Shown piece by piece: positions 14,639 through 20,821 of a stretch of DNA of 31,386 bases. This DNA is from a virus. Location of the stretch: positions 1-31,386 of the IMG/VR virus record IMGVR_UViG_3300047311_000351, one strand, 5' to 3'. The first letter of the stretch is position 1, and the number at the start of each line of letters is the position of its first letter. The translations under genes were made by a program, and so were the position numbers. The notes under the pieces are model-generated. The model worked only from the letters and a program-made list of their open reading frames with translations, was not told the DNA's origin and ran no database searches.

Positions 14639-14937
14639 TAGGCGCTAACTCCCTTCACGGCATCGCCGTCGGTGTTGGGTGCCGGAGCGGCCGGCATGCC
14701 GTCGACCGGGGGCGGATCGGACGGTGTCCAGCCGAGACCCGCGTGCAGGAGTGTCGCCTCGTGATTGAGGACGCCCCGGCCGCCGTGGTTCTCGTTGCGC
14801 ACCCACTGGAATTCGAGGCCGGCCGGCTCGGTGGTTTCGGTCCAGCCCTGCACGTGGGTCCAGTAGTCGCGGGCGGCGGTATCGGATACGCACGCCTTGA
14901 CGCCGTTCGGATCGGCGATCCAATATGTGTGTGGCAT
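14638..14937 (-). CDS. Hypothetical protein upstream of major tail protein
   Basis: This is a 99-residue protein starting at the ATG at 14937 behind a GAAGGGG ribosome site. The N-terminal two thirds (HTYWIADPNGVKACVSDTAA, WVRNENHGGRGVLNHEATLL) look like a compact single domain. The last ~30 residues are Pro/Ala-rich and flexible. The stop overlaps the major tail ATG (TAATG). I do not recognise a family; similar small proteins are found in actinophage tail modules. It may be a minor tail or assembly factor. Confidence 0.65.
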   Translation of the reverse strand: MPHTYWIADPNGVKACVSDTAARDYWTHVQGWTETTEPAGLEFQWVRNENHGGRGVLNHEATLLHAGLGWTPSDPPPVDGMPAAPAPNTDGDAVKGVSA

Positions 14938-14947
14938 TCCGACCCCT

Positions 14948-15283
14948 TCAGGCGCTGTAAAGCTCGTAGGTGACACCGGTCAGGGCGCCGGAGAATGTGA
15001 CCGTGGCGACGCCCGTCGACGGGGCGATAGCCGCGCGGGGGACGAGAATCATGCGGACGCCGGTCGCCGGGGCGGCGACCGCGGTGACTGTGCCCGGATT
15101 GCTCTGCGCCGTGAATCCCGGATCGAGTACCGAAACGTTCGTTGCGGTGCCAGTCGTGATGACCCGCAGATAGACGCCCGCGACACCGAAACTGGACGCG
15201 GCGATGGTGTCCGAAGCGGACGGCGTGATCGCCGCTGGCGTGGTGCCGGTCGTGATGACCGACTGAGATGCCTGTAGCGCCAT
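14948..15283 (-). CDS. Beta-rich structural protein
   Basis: This is a 111-residue Thr/Ala/Val-rich protein with alternating strand pattern and an Ig-like or jelly-roll appearance (YLRVITTGTATNVSVLDPGF, ATVTFSGALTGVTYELYSA end). I chose the ATG at 15283 because of the AGAGAGGTG ribosome site before it; an in-frame GTG lies at 15292. It sits between the tail terminator and the major tail protein, so a decoration or tail-tube-related role is likely. It has no cysteines. No family can be named. Confidence 0.65.
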   Translation of the reverse strand: MALQASQSVITTGTTPAAITPSASDTIAASSFGVAGVYLRVITTGTATNVSVLDPGFTAQSNPGTVTAVAAPATGVRMILVPRAAIAPSTGVATVTFSGALTGVTYELYSA

Positions 15284-15347
15284 ACGGCGCACCTCTCTCT
15301 TCGACTGGTGGACAGGGTGAAGCGCACCGCGGCATCACGCCGGGGCG

Positions 15348-15353
15348 TATATT
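15348..15353 (+). promoter_or_regulatory. -10 box directly in front of the second tRNA
   Basis: TATATT ends 6 bp before the first tRNA base (15360), which places the transcription start at or beside the mature 5' end. No clear -35 box is seen. Confidence 0.5.
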
Positions 15354-15359
15354 CGGAGG

Positions 15360-15438
15360 GTCGGTGTGCCGGAACGGCAGACGGGGGCGGTCAATCCAGT
15401 ACCGCGAAGAGATGCGGGTTCGAATCCCGTCACCGACA
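15360..15438 (+). tRNA. Atypical tRNA with 9-nt anticodon loop
   Basis: The acceptor stem is perfect (GTCGGTG 15360-15366 with CACCGAC 15431-15437, discriminator A at 15438). The T-arm (GCGGG/CCCGT with TTCGAAT) and the D-arm (CCG/CGG, GG in the loop) are normal. The anticodon stem GCGGT/ACCGC (15387-15391 with 15401-15405) leaves a 9-nt loop, CAATCCAGT, instead of 7, and the variable region is 8 nt. If the T at 15395 acts as U33, the anticodon is CCA (Trp); the central triplet would be TCC (Gly). The identity is therefore left open. It lies on the plus strand, opposite to the late operon, ending two bases before the tail-terminator stop. Confidence 0.75.
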
Positions 15439-15439
15439 C

Positions 15440-15853
15440 TCAGCCGGGAACGCTCACCAGCTGGTAGACGTCCACGGAATCGACGACCAGGCTCAGAGTC
15501 TGTTCATCGCGGACGGTCTGCTGACCGTCGATCCAGCGCAACGGGAAACAGGACCGGCCCGCCACAGTTGGCGTGACGTCGAGCAGGACGGTTTCCACTC
15601 GCGCCTGCACGGCCCGTGCGGCGATCGCGTCGACTCCCACGCAATGGCAGTAGAACCGCATGTCCACCGTCGGCGAGTCGAAGTCGAGAGACGACTTATC
15701 CGGAGCGGCCGCCGCGTCCGGCAGTTGCCGGAACGTGTACACCAAGACGTAATGGTCGGCGGTGCCGGTGACCTGCCCGTCGTACACGGTCAGCAGGCTG
15801 TCCGCGCGCAGCAGGTTCAACACCGCGTCCGCGTGGGCCTGCAGGCTGCTCAC
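15440..15853 (-). CDS. Tail terminator / tail completion protein
   Basis: This is a 137-residue protein in the position of the tail terminator (after the gp10-like protein, before the tail tube). An N-terminal helix (LQAHADAVLNLLRADSLLTV), strand-rich core (HYVLVYTFRQLP, DMRFYCHCVGVDA) and a C-terminal pair of strands match the fold pattern of siphovirus tail terminators (SPP1 gp17-like). It should cap the tail and connect it to the head. The GTG at 15853 overlaps the upstream stop (GTGA). Confidence 0.7.
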   Translation of the reverse strand: MSSLQAHADAVLNLLRADSLLTVYDGQVTGTADHYVLVYTFRQLPDAAAAPDKSSLDFDSPTVDMRFYCHCVGVDAIAARAVQARVETVLLDVTPTVAGRSCFPLRWIDGQQTVRDEQTLSLVVDSVDVYQLVSVPG

Positions 15854-16242
15854 CGGCTGAGCGCCTTCACCGCGAGAGCTTCCATCGCCGCCGCGAACCT
15901 CGGCTCCTCGGCCTCCGCGGCCGGGGCGAGGTGCGGTATCGGCGCGTTGTGCACGGTGCCGTATTCGAGGATGTTCCCGAGACCGCCCTGGCGTTTGTCA
16001 TTGTTCGGGCCGACCAGGGTTTGCACGGCGGTCCGGCCGATGTGCACCGGGTCGTAGTCGATCGACCACGGATAGGCGGGCGCGTGCCGGATACCCCGCA
16101 CCCGTTGCCGGGCATCCCGCTTGATGTTCTGCGCAGCCTTCCCGACAACCTTCGCGGCGTCGACCGGGGCGATCGCCGCGTCACGTTCCAGGTCCTTCGT
16201 GAAGGCGATCAGGCCGCGAACGTCGAAGGTCACCGACGGCAT
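15850..16242 (-). CDS. HK97 gp10-like head-tail joining protein
   Basis: This is a 130-residue protein. The helical N-terminus (TFDVRGLIAFTKDLERD, VVGKAAQNIKRDARQRVRG) followed by the NILEYGT and PHLAPAAEAEEPRFAAAMEA motifs is typical of the HK97 gp10 / minor capsid family in actinophages. It starts at the ATG at 16242, behind the very good ribosome site GGGAGGTG. It would act at head-tail joining together with the closure and terminator proteins. Confidence 0.8.
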   Translation of the reverse strand: MPSVTFDVRGLIAFTKDLERDAAIAPVDAAKVVGKAAQNIKRDARQRVRGIRHAPAYPWSIDYDPVHIGRTAVQTLVGPNNDKRQGGLGNILEYGTVHNAPIPHLAPAAEAEEPRFAAAMEALAVKALSR

Positions 16243-16252
16243 GACACCTCCC

Positions 16253-16651
16253 CTAGTCGGTCTTTTCGAGCACGTGGACGCGCCGCGACGTCGCATCCGT
16301 CTTGTGCGCGAGGTCGCGAATCCTGAACACCCTGCTGACGAGGTCGGGGTCGCGGCCGGCGGCCGTCATCACCACCTCGTCACCGACTTTCAGGCCGGTG
16401 ACCGTGAGCGGCAATTGCACCTGCAGCCGGAGCAACAGTTCGTAGTCCTGCCCGACGTCGGCTTGCTCGGCGCGTTGCACGGCCCGTTGCTGGATCCGGC
16501 ACTTCCCGGTGTAAAGAGTCGTGTAGCTGGGTGTGGACACGCCGGTAACCGGGTCGGTGCTCGCACCGGTGCGCCGGCGGATCGTGCAGGCGTCGACCAT
16601 GGCAGCCTCCGCTATCACCGCGCCGCGGGCGAGCGCCGTCGTCCTGGTCAT
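16253..16651 (-). CDS. Head closure / stopper protein
   Basis: This is a 132-residue protein with an N-terminal helix, then a strand-rich part that includes CTIRRRTGASTDPVTG (the usual opening of the actinophage head-closure family, DUF6093-like), QVQLPLTVTGLKVGDEV and a C-terminal RRVHVLEK strand. It occupies the expected place before the gp10-like gene. The ATG at 16651 overlaps the stop of the preceding gene (TGATG). It should plug the portal channel after DNA packaging. Confidence 0.75.
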   Translation of the reverse strand: MTRTTALARGAVIAEAAMVDACTIRRRTGASTDPVTGVSTPSYTTLYTGKCRIQQRAVQRAEQADVGQDYELLLRLQVQLPLTVTGLKVGDEVVMTAAGRDPDLVSRVFRIRDLAHKTDATSRRVHVLEKTD

Positions 16652-17082
16652 CAGGTCAGCGAGATCGACACGCCGCCGATGGCGATTTGGAACGTGTTGC
16701 CGTTCGCGACCGAGATCGGCTGGCCGGTGAAGCTGCCGAACCAGCAGCGGACGCCGGCGTTGTCGGTCAGATCCATCGACACGATCGACCAGGCGCCGCC
16801 AGAACTGTTGGTCCAGGACAGTGCCGAGCCGGCGGGCAAGGTGACCGCGCTACCGGCAGATGAGGCCGTCGACGCGGTGCCCAGCGCGGTGCCGCCGGCG
16901 GTGTAGCCGGTGCCGGTCAGTTCGGTGCCGGCCGCCGATCCGGTCGACGCGGCGGAGTTGAGCCGGACTTTCATCGCCGACGCCGACAGGGCGGAGCCGA
17001 ACGATCCGGGAATGCCGGCCGTGCCGGTCGGCGTGGTCTGGTTGAGGATCTTCGAGATCATGGCGTTATCGATGGCGGCCAT
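16651..17082 (-). CDS. Fibre- or decoration-like protein
   Basis: This is a 143-residue Ser/Thr/Gly/Ala-rich protein. A helical start (DNAMISKILNQTTPTGTAG) leads into beta-sandwich-like sequence (MKVRLNSAASTGSAAGTELT, WSIVSMDLTDNAGVRCWFGS, QIAIGGVSISLT end). It resembles phage fibre or decoration proteins found together with other beta-rich virion proteins. It overlaps the 53-residue gene upstream (TGATG at 17080-17084) and the closure gene downstream. It belongs to a block of five such genes placed between the connector and closure genes. Confidence 0.65.
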   Translation of the reverse strand: MAAIDNAMISKILNQTTPTGTAGIPGSFGSALSASAMKVRLNSAASTGSAAGTELTGTGYTAGGTALGTASTASSAGSAVTLPAGSALSWTNSSGGAWSIVSMDLTDNAGVRCWFGSFTGQPISVANGNTFQIAIGGVSISLT

Positions 17083-17243
17083 CAGCAGTCACACCCTTCG
17101 CCGCACTCGGCCGGCCCGGCGTCGGTGACCACTTCGAGTTCGACCAGGGGACCGGAGGCGACGACGTTGCCGTCCGGGTCGGTCACGATCCAGCCGGGCG
17201 CCTCGTCGAGGTCCGGCGGCGCGGCCACAGATACGTCAGTCAT
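17082..17243 (-). CDS. Small Cys-tailed protein (53 aa)
   Basis: A 53-residue protein is encoded between the repeat protein and the next virion gene. The ATG at 17243 follows a GGGGGT ribosome site, and the stop overlaps the following ATG (TGATG), so it is translated as part of the operon. The middle (WIVTDPDGNVVASGPLVELE) reads as three strands. The end is GECGEGC-like: AECGEGCDC, three cysteines in the last seven residues, which may bind metal or form disulfides. Its function is unknown. Confidence 0.65.
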   Translation of the reverse strand: MTDVSVAAPPDLDEAPGWIVTDPDGNVVASGPLVELEVVTDAGPAECGEGCDC

Positions 17244-17258
17244 GCAAACCCCCGTGGG

Positions 17259-18836
17259 TCATGGGCGGATGGTGATACCGGTGGATGGGCGGGGGGTCGT
17301 GCCGGTGGACGGGCGTGATGTGCGACCGGTGGACGGGCGCGGCGTGATCCGGCCGGTGCTGGTCGCGGTCAGTACGCCCGCACCCGCGATCGTGGCCGTG
17401 CCGGAGACGGTGGACTGGCCGACGGCGATCAGTACGCCGGCGCCGGCCGGCGCCGTGGTGGCCTGCAATGCGCCGACCACGAGGAGGGTGCCGCTCCCGG
17501 TGAGCACGGCCATCCCGGCGATCTGACCAACCGCGGTGACCGTGCCGGCCCCGGCCGGACTCGCGGTCGCCTGCTGAATCGCGGCGACCGTCAGCGCGCC
17601 GGCGCCCGCCGGCGACACGCCGGCCCGCTGGACGACCAGGGCCGACAGGGACCCGGCGCCCGCCGGGGCGGCCGCGGCGATCTGCACGGCGGCCGCCGTG
17701 AGCGCGCCGGCGCCGGCCAAAGCTGCCGTGCCGGTGACGTTGCCGCCCGCCGCCGCCGTAACAACGCCGGCACCGGCCAGCGTGGCCGTGGCGATCTGCA
17801 CGACCGGAGCGGTCAGCGCGCCGGCGCCGGCGGGCGACGCCGCCGCCCGCTCCGTTACGACCGCCGACGGCGCACCCGCGCCGGCGAGGCTCGCCGTGAC
17901 ACCCTGAACCACGACAGCCGACAGGGCGCCGACACCGGCCGGCGACACGCCGGCCCGCTGAACGGCCGCGGCCGCCAGAGCGCCCGCACCGGCCGGCGCG
18001 GCAGTCGCCTGCTGAACGACGTTCGCCGTGACAGCGCCGACGCCGGCGATCGAAGCGCCGACGATCACCGTTGCGGCCGCGGTGACGACGCCCGCGCCGG
18101 CAATCGAGGCGGTGCCGTTGATGGTGGCGGCGGCAGCGCCGGCGAGGATCTCGACCAGCACCATGCGCACCACGTCGGAACCCGTGGCCTGCGTAAAACC
18201 CAACGTGATGGAACCGGGTGCGACCGTCGATGTAGCGCGGGCCAGCGCGCCGGTATCGCCGCTCGATCCGTTGACCTGACCGATCAACGTCGATGAGGTT
18301 TTCGCCGTCAGCACGTACGAGTTCGATGCGGTCGCCGCGGCGACGGCGATCACCGAGCCGGCCGCCTGCGCCGTGATCGCCTTGGACCACGCCGCCGCGC
18401 CGGCATTGTTCGCGACCGCGCCGGGCTGTTGAGCGACCGGCAGGGCGCCCGCGTACCACTTGACGCAGGCAATCAGCCCGGACGCGGGTGAACCGCCCGG
18501 ATCCCAGGTGACCGTCTGCGAAGACGGCGACGCGCCGGCATCCTTCGCCCAGATCTCAGCGTCGCCACCCGAGGCGGAAACGTCACCCTGCAGCCGGGTC
18601 CACGAGCCGGACACCGAGTCGGTGACCGCACCCAGCGACGACGAGGAACCGGCACCGTTGCCGCTCGCGCAGAACGCCACAACCAGCGAGCCGGCGGCCG
18701 GCGTGAACGATCCGGTCGTGACGGTAGTCGCGTTCGCCGTCGCGACGGGTGTCGTACCGAGCTCGGCGACGGCAAGAGCGACGTCGTTGCGGGCGATGAG
18801 CGGCCGGGCGGGATAGCTGCGACCGAGGCGCGCCAT
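17259..18836 (-). CDS. Fibre-like protein with fourteen 18-residue repeats
   Basis: This is a 525-residue protein in three parts. Residues ~1-240 form a beta-sandwich-like domain (FTPAAGSLVVAF, SGSWTRLQGD, AEIWAKDAG, VVRMVLVEIL) resembling the 19379-20137 product. Residues ~243-495 consist of about fourteen copies of an 18-residue unit, consensus ASPAGAGALTAxVVQxAT, most copies keeping exact length. The last ~30 residues hold three RPSTG repeats. The repeat region has two short strand segments per unit and would suit a solenoid or shaft; Gly/Ala content is extreme. It is probably a virion fibre, fixed by the N-terminal or repeat part. The gene lies between the connector and closure genes, so a head fibre is as likely as a tail fibre. 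Confidence 0.7.
   Translation of the reverse strand: MARLGRSYPARPLIARNDVALAVAELGTTPVATANATTVTTGSFTPAAGSLVVAFCASGNGAGSSSSLGAVTDSVSGSWTRLQGDVSASGGDAEIWAKDAGASPSSQTVTWDPGGSPASGLIACVKWYAGALPVAQQPGAVANNAGAAAWSKAITAQAAGSVIAVAAATASNSYVLTAKTSSTLIGQVNGSSGDTGALARATSTVAPGSITLGFTQATGSDVVRMVLVEILAGAAAATINGTASIAGAGVVTAAATVIVGASIAGVGAVTANVVQQATAAPAGAGALAAAAVQRAGVSPAGVGALSAVVVQGVTASLAGAGAPSAVVTERAAASPAGAGALTAPVVQIATATLAGAGVVTAAAGGNVTGTAALAGAGALTAAAVQIAAAAPAGAGSLSALVVQRAGVSPAGAGALTVAAIQQATASPAGAGTVTAVGQIAGMAVLTGSGTLLVVGALQATTAPAGAGVLIAVGQSTVSGTATIAGAGVLTATSTGRITPRPSTGRTSRPSTGTTPRPSTGITIRP
17352..18110 (-). repeat. Tandem 54-bp coding repeats
   Basis: About fourteen units of mostly 54 bp, each encoding an 18-residue repeat, run through the C-terminal half of the 17259-18836 gene. 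Copies are diverged at the DNA level but recur with GCGCCGGCGCCGGC-type cores. Three short GTGGACGGGCG-type repeats follow at about 17262-17351. Confidence 0.75.
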
Positions 18837-18865
18837 GGCTTACCGCCTTCCGCCGCCCGGCCCGG

Positions 18866-19363
18866 TCATTCCTCCCAAACGACGTACGTCACCGCATTGA
18901 CCGCCGCGCCGAACGTGACCCGCACCCGCAGGAATTTCGAGATCGGCACGGCCGGCTCACGGCCGAGCGGGAACTGTTTGACGTACTGGCCGGTGGGAGC
19001 GATGAGCTGGTAATCCAACACCCGGGTCACCGTCGTCGTGCCTTCCGACGTCGCCGTGTAGCCGGTCGCCGTGGTGCTCAGCGTGACCAGACTCGCCGGC
19101 GCGTTCGGGTCGTTGTGCGGCATCACGCCGGCCGCCACGGCCGCGGTGACCGTCGCCGCGACGTCGGTCTGAATGAGCTCGATCTTGCCGGGTGTGGCCG
19201 CGGTAGACCCGTCGAAACTGATCCCCCACTCGACCACGCAGAGCGGCCGGGTCGACGGGGTGGCGATCTGCAAGAGCGTCTTGATCGCGGTGCCCGTGGT
19301 GACCGGCGCGAGCGCCGCTGTCGTCGGGTTGGCACCGTTGAACGTGATGTAGGTGTTGGCCAC
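18866..19363 (-). CDS. Beta-rich virion protein
   Basis: This is a 165-residue protein with an N-terminal strand (TYITFNGANPTTAALAPV), a run of strands (LLQIATPSTRPLCVVEWGIS, KIELIQTDVAATVTAAVAAG) and a C-terminal RVRVTFGAAVNAVTYVVWEE hairpin. The WGISFDG segment and the closing strands are typical of a jelly-roll virion protein of actinophages that I have seen next to capsid genes, where it may decorate the head. The ATG at 19363 follows the upstream stop by 15 bases. It is part of the fibre block. Confidence 0.65.
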   Translation of the reverse strand: MANTYITFNGANPTTAALAPVTTGTAIKTLLQIATPSTRPLCVVEWGISFDGSTAATPGKIELIQTDVAATVTAAVAAGVMPHNDPNAPASLVTLSTTATGYTATSEGTTTVTRVLDYQLIAPTGQYVKQFPLGREPAVPISKFLRVRVTFGAAVNAVTYVVWEE

Positions 19364-19378
19364 GACCGTCCGGTCCCC

Positions 19379-20137
19379 TCAGTAGGTGGTGCTGCGGTTG
19401 ACGGCCTGGCCGACCACGAGGGGGGGTGTCGGCAGGAACGTGGCGGCGGCGACGATTTCAATCGCGACGCCGGCGAAGTTGAACAGGGCGCCGCCGCCCG
19501 AACGCAAGTCGTCCCAACTCACCGACGTCGACGCCGAACCGGTGCGGGTCTCGCTTTCGAGACCGCCCCAGTCGGTGTTCATCATCGAGTCGTGGACTTC
19601 GGTCCACACCGTCGGCGAGCTGCCCGGCGTCACCCCGATCACGGACTTGTCCATGGCGACGGCCGCGAACACCTCGGACGTGGTCGCGGGACCGGCGGAC
19701 AAGGTGATCGAGGCAGGCGTCGGCGGCCCGGAGAAACCGCCGTTCTGCTGCCCGCTTGCGGTCGCCCCGGTCGCGCTGTAGCCGGTGTAGGCGACGACGC
19801 TGACCGCGTAGAAAGCGGCGGCCCGGCCGCCGGATCCGGCGGTCAGCGTCATGGACGCCCCGGTCGACACGGGCGCGGTGAAGATCTTCGCGGCGGTCGG
19901 AAAGGTGGTCGGTGAGGCGGCGATCGCCGGGCCGGCCGTCCACGTCCACGAGCCGCCGCTCATCGTCAGCGCCGAGCTGGGATCGGTGGTGCTCCCGGCG
20001 TTCTCGATGTAGCCGAGCGCGACCACGAGCAGCGAGCTGGACGGCGGTGTGAAGCTCGACGTGGTGAAGTTGCCGGTGCCGAAGTTGCCGCTCGTGCCGG
20101 TGATCTGCTGCAGCAGGTCGGTTCGGGAGAGGCTCAC
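19379..20137 (-). CDS. Beta-sandwich fibre-like protein
   Basis: This is a 252-residue protein whose core (FTPPSSSLLVVALGY, SGGSWTWTAG, AAAFYAVSVVAYTGY, FAGVAIEIVAA) follows the same order of motifs as the N-terminal domain of the 17259-18836 product, so the two are probably paralogues. It has no repeat part. I prefer the GTG at 20137 because GAGGGG lies 5 bases upstream; the GTG at 20143 directly abuts that site. The leader and start lie in copy A of the 38-bp repeat. It is likely a virion surface protein. Confidence 0.65.
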   Translation of the reverse strand: MSLSRTDLLQQITGTSGNFGTGNFTTSSFTPPSSSLLVVALGYIENAGSTTDPSSALTMSGGSWTWTAGPAIAASPTTFPTAAKIFTAPVSTGASMTLTAGSGGRAAAFYAVSVVAYTGYSATGATASGQQNGGFSGPPTPASITLSAGPATTSEVFAAVAMDKSVIGVTPGSSPTVWTEVHDSMMNTDWGGLESETRTGSASTSVSWDDLRSGGGALFNFAGVAIEIVAAATFLPTPPLVVGQAVNRSTTY

Positions 20138-20171
20138 GGTCACCCCTCGCGCTGTTGATCTACACCAGAAG
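20134..20171. repeat. 38-bp direct repeat, copy A
   Basis: It matches 20726-20763 in 37 of 38 positions. On the minus strand it carries the ribosome site and GTG start of the 19379-20137 gene. On the plus strand it ends 14 bp before the -35 box of the 20222 gene. Its end holds TACACCA, which pairs with TGGTGTA just outside (20175-20181). Confidence 0.85.
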
Positions 20172-20185
20172 CCATGGTGTAAGCG

Positions 20186-20221
20186 TTGACAGATCCAGTA
20201 AATTCCAGTAACGTACTGGAC
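20186..20221 (+). promoter_or_regulatory. Promoter and operator of the RHH gene
   Basis: TTGACA (20186-20191) and TAACGT (20209-20214) are spaced by 17 bp, and the -10 box ends 7 bp before the ATG at 20222, giving a leaderless mRNA. CCAGTA half-sites at 20195 and 20205 are one helical turn apart. The second forms an inverted repeat with TACTGG at 20214-20219. This overlaps the -10 box and fits autoregulation by the ribbon-helix-helix product. Confidence 0.75.
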
Positions 20222-20467
20222 ATGACAGCCAAGGGATACACCAACATGTCAATCAAGCCGGAAGCCAAGCGCGGCCTAGAGCTGCTGGCGTTCGACCTGT
20301 CCAATGAATTCGGCCGCAGGGTTTCACTGAGCGAAGCTCTCGAACTGGCGATGGACGCGATCTATGGCAACGAGGTCGAGATCCTAGACCCGCAGGGGGC
20401 GACGAACGCCGGACAGGAATGGACGACCGCGTACGACGGCAACGGCAACGTGGTGGGGCAGCGATGA
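20222..20467 (+). CDS. Ribbon-helix-helix regulator
   Basis: This is an 81-residue protein. TNMSIKPEAKRGLELLAFDL gives the N-terminal beta strand and first helix, and GRRVSLSEALELAMDAIY gives the turn and second helix of a ribbon-helix-helix (Arc/CopG/ParD-like) DNA-binding domain. Such proteins bind DNA as dimers through the strand. The C-terminal ~30 residues are hydrophilic and less ordered. The promoter in front has half-sites spaced for RHH dimers. Its stop overlaps the next start (ATGA). An antitoxin role is possible, but the partner does not look like a known toxin; autoregulatory repressor is the safest call. Confidence 0.75.
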   Translation: MTAKGYTNMSIKPEAKRGLELLAFDLSNEFGRRVSLSEALELAMDAIYGNEVEILDPQGATNAGQEWTTAYDGNGNVVGQR

Positions 20468-20715
20468 GCATCAAGGTCGCCTGCCCGGCATGCTCTCGGA
20501 CCATCACTGCCCAGAAGTGGACGGGCTACCCGCGTCGGCATAAGAGCCCTGCCGGAGAGTGGTGCCCTGGCGTGGCGACCCGGCGCTTGCGTTGGGCAAG
20601 CGACGCGACACGTCGGGATGTCGCGTACGTCGTGCGCGCTTCGATGGACATGACGGCATGGATGGCCTACCTGCGAGCACACCGACCAACCGACACGCCG
20701 ATCGGGCACCGGTAG
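20464..20715 (+). CDS. Small zinc-ribbon protein partner of the RHH gene
   Basis: This is an 83-residue basic protein. It opens with VACPACSRTITAQKWTGYP and has further His and Cys residues (KSPAGEWCPG), giving CxxC plus H and C as a possible zinc site. A helical, Arg-rich C-terminal half follows (ATRRDVAYVVRASMDMTAWM). The ATG overlaps the RHH stop, so the two are coupled. No toxin fold is recognised. The gene ends next to a run of nine Gs and copy B of the 38-bp repeat. Confidence 0.65.
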   Translation: MSIKVACPACSRTITAQKWTGYPRRHKSPAGEWCPGVATRRLRWASDATRRDVAYVVRASMDMTAWMAYLRAHRPTDTPIGHR

Positions 20716-20725
20716 AGGGGGGGGG

Positions 20726-20763
20726 TCACGGTCACCCCTCGCCCTGTTGATCTACACCAGAAG
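20726..20763. repeat. 38-bp direct repeat, copy B
   Basis: It is a near-perfect second copy (one mismatch) of 20134-20171, 592 bp away. On the minus strand it keeps the ribosome site and GTG of the fibre gene but leads into a C-run instead of the gene. It precedes the second plus-strand promoter by 22 bp. TACACCA again has a TGGTGT partner outside (20771-20777). Confidence 0.85.
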
Positions 20764-20785
20764 AATCATTATGGTGTCCTGCCCG

Positions 20786-20821
20786 TAGACAGTCACTCAG
20801 TCACTGTGCTACTGTCTTCTC
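20786..20821 (+). promoter_or_regulatory. Promoter of the second cassette unit
   Basis: TAGACA (20786-20791) and TACTGT (20810-20815) are spaced by 18 bp; the -10 box ends 6 bp before the ATG at 20822, giving a leaderless mRNA. Two tandem CAGTCACT octamers (20790-20805) fill the spacer and look like a binding site different from that of the RHH gene. Confidence 0.65.

Noticed and set aside
17352-18110. Regular repeats considered as a CRISPR array
   Set aside because: The units are contiguous coding repeats without unique spacers and keep one reading frame.
20464-20715. RHH plus small protein considered as a toxin-antitoxin pair
   Set aside because: The second protein is a zinc-ribbon-like basic protein with no toxin motif; the order and overlap alone are not enough.
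20717-20725. Run of nine Gs beside copy B of the repeat
   Set aside because: It could be a phase-variable tract, but it lies outside any supported frame and may be affected by sequencing error.
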